A stretch of 64,000 bases of DNA from Fredericiella sp963839515. Lineage in GTDB: Bacteria; Chloroflexota; Anaerolineae; Caldilineales; Caldilineaceae. The DNA lies in assembly GCA_963839515.1 (NCBI GenBank), contig CAWIVN010000019.1:124001-188000 (forward strand), read 5' to 3'. Below the pieces are notes generated by a model, which saw only the letters and a program-made list of their open reading frames with translations, was not told where the DNA came from and made no database searches. The position numbers and the translations under genes are program-made. This document shows positions 62,745 through 64,000 of this stretch, one piece after another; position 1 is the stretch's first letter, and every line of letters begins with the position of its first letter.

Positions 62745-64000
62745 TTACTCGGACTCGGGTCGGGTCATGCCGGACACATCGCCACCAATGCTCTCAATGC
62801 TGTCGTACAGGGTCTGGATGATGTACTGACCATTGTGAGCAAAGGCGCCAGGGTCCTTACCCGAATACTGATAGTTGTAGGCCGACCGCAGCAAGCGCGG
62901 CGTCCAGGTGTTGAAGGCGTTGTCCGAGTTGATCTCCTCGGGATCCGCCGCGCCGTTAGCATTGGTGTCGAAGAAGAAGTATGGATAGCTGGCGTCGGAG
63001 TAGACAATGCCCTTGCCGACGGTATCTGTCGCATACTGCTGCATCGCTGCAATGAGTGTGTCACGCATGCTCTGGATCTCGACGTAGATTCCTTCCGAGT
63101 CGTCACCATTCCCGTCATAGTCGACGAGATTGTAACGAATCGACTGGAGATCTTCCTTCGCGGTCACTTCTTCGTGGCACTCCGTGCAGCTTTCCCAATC
63201 AACTTCCTGCGTATGTGCGCTGTGGCAGTCCGTGCAGTTGTTCGGGCCGCTGTCACCACCGTGCTGGAAGAAGCCGACGTACGTCTTGTCTGCGTACTCA
63301 TACGCACCCTTCGCTTCAGTGCCGTAGCGGGTCGCGCCGGCAGCAAAGTAATGGGGGTTGAGGAAGCGCAAGCTCTCGGCTTGTGTGTCGTCCTCGGTGT
63401 CGCCGATCAGCTTGTTCATGGAGACGGTCGACTCACGGCCCTGGTGGCAGTTCATGCACAGGTTCGTGTCCGCGTCACCACTGTCGATCACGGCGCCGCT
63501 CGGGAACTTCACATCCGTGGTCTCGTAGCGTGTGAATTCCTGCAGGTCGTTGTGGCACGTTGCACACTGGAAGCCATTGGCCGGGTGCTGCGACACGACT
63601 GCGCCTTCGTTAATGAACTGGGGCAGACCGCCGGCACTGTGGCACTTGGCGCAACTGCCGGGCACAACACCTTCTGCGTCCCAGTGGCGGAAGGCTTCCG
63701 CCGAGCCGGCAAAGTGACCGGAATCGTTGCGGTTCAGGGCCGCCATGTCAACCGGCTCCGCCAGCTTGGTGTTCAAGTCCTCGATCGAGTCGTACAGCAA
63801 CTGGATGATGTACTTGCCGCCATGTGCAAAGGCGCCGGGGTCCTTGATTGATGTCTGGTAGTTGTACGCAGCCTTCAACAAGCGCGGCGTCCAAGCATCA
63901 AAGCTGCCTTCACCCTCGTCAATCGCGCCGTTGGCGTCAGCATCCAGGAAGAAGTACGGGTAGGAAGCCGCATCATAGAGGATGGCCTTCCCCGTCACTT
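62745..64000 (-). CDS. Multiheme cytochrome c (5' end outside window)
   Basis: The frame is open to the right window edge; the visible 418 residues are the C-terminal part. Five CXXCH heme sites are seen (CAKCH, CATCH, CMNCH, CTDCH, CTECH), and distal His ligands are plentiful. Two related ~75-residue blocks flank them, each with SYPYFF.D.NANGA, FDAWTPRLLKAAYNYQ and DPGAFAHGGKYIIQ. The acidic DANGAIDEGEG parts resemble Ca-binding EF-hand-like loops. The protein should be extracytoplasmic and act in electron transfer, possibly respiration on an external acceptor. It adjoins the ccm cluster needed for heme attachment. Confidence 0.9.
   Translation of the reverse strand, partial: VTGKAILYDAASYPYFFLDADANGAIDEGEGSFDAWTPRLLKAAYNYQTSIKDPGAFAHGGKYIIQLLYDSIEDLNTKLAEPVDMAALNRNDSGHFAGSAEAFRHWDAEGVVPGSCAKCHSAGGLPQFINEGAVVSQHPANGFQCATCHNDLQEFTRYETTDVKFPSGAVIDSGDADTNLCMNCHQGRESTVSMNKLIGDTEDDTQAESLRFLNPHYFAAGATRYGTEAKGAYEYADKTYVGFFQHGGDSGPNNCTDCHSAHTQEVDWESCTECHEEVTAKEDLQSIRYNLVDYDGNGDDSEGIYVEIQSMRDTLIAAMQQYATDTVGKGIVYSDASYPYFFFDTNANGAADPEEINSDNAFNTWTPRLLRSAYNYQYSGKDPGAFAHNGQYIIQTLYDSIESIGGDVSGMTRPESE

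Overview
The window looks like chromosomal DNA of an uncultured or little-studied Chloroflexota (Anaerolineae/Caldilineae-like) bacterium. This is inferred from gene content and style: GC-rich DNA, many secreted or lipoprotein LysM, WD40, PPC, FAS1 and PA14 proteins with long Pro/Thr linkers, no outer-membrane genes, and typical single-copy bacterial genes (rpsF-rpsR, ade, aceA, dinG, tRNA-Cys). I see no phage, insertion sequence, CRISPR array or plasmid function. Most of the window is ordinary core and accessory metabolism.

Layout. 1-17.1 kb: the end of a STAND/AAA ATPase regulator with a TPR-like tail, a secreted LysM-PA14 protein, a beta-CASP RNase-type hydrolase, adenine deaminase, an aspartate-type aminotransferase, an RluA pseudouridine synthase, a membrane-anchored WD40 protein, a secreted FN3-like protein, a second aminotransferase followed by a histidine phosphatase, proline dehydrogenase and a TauE/SafE exporter. 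17.1-22.9 kb (minus strand): a DinG-type helicase broken by a frameshift, followed closely by two Dpp/Opp-type ABC permeases; the second carries an extra membrane span and a PQQ-like beta-propeller. 23-30.1 kb (minus): three envelope genes, namely a PPC-PPC-LysM-FAS1 protein, a protein with three beta-sandwich repeats, and a class A penicillin-binding protein with a lipobox and one copy of the same C-terminal motif. 30.5-35.3 kb: tRNA-Cys(GCA), a Gfo/Idh oxidoreductase, a zinc-ribbon cold-shock protein, isocitrate lyase, a palindromic element, a universal stress protein and an aldo/keto reductase.

35.4-38.2 kb (minus): an rpsF-rpsR-parvulin operon with a promoter, a structured 5' leader and a clear terminator; S18 has an acidic tandem-repeat extension and the parvulin domain is split by a Thr/Val/Ala-rich insert. 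38.2-47.4 kb: a Memo-family protein, a SIMPL protein, a complete PotABCD/FbpABC-like ABC importer operon, a serine hydrolase lipoprotein, an NAD-dependent epimerase and a remnant of a methyltransferase gene. 47.5-58.6 kb: a CapA-like lipoprotein, a secreted Ala/Gly-repeat protein, an ornithine cyclodeaminase-family enzyme with a gene I do not recognise, a ParB-like small protein, a beta-propeller lipoprotein, a phasin-like protein and a GH3 glycosidase. 58.7-64 kb (minus): a cytochrome c maturation cluster (ccmH-ccmG-ccmF-ccmI-like) downstream of a multiheme cytochrome c that runs off the window; the cluster plausibly serves that cytochrome.

Regulatory reading: several genes have a -10 element 5-7 bases before their start codon and no Shine-Dalgarno sequence (dinG, cold-shock protein, Memo protein, serine hydrolase), which suggests leaderless mRNAs, while other genes have clear AGGAGG-type sites. 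All function calls come from reading motifs and neighbourhoods by eye; no database search was run.
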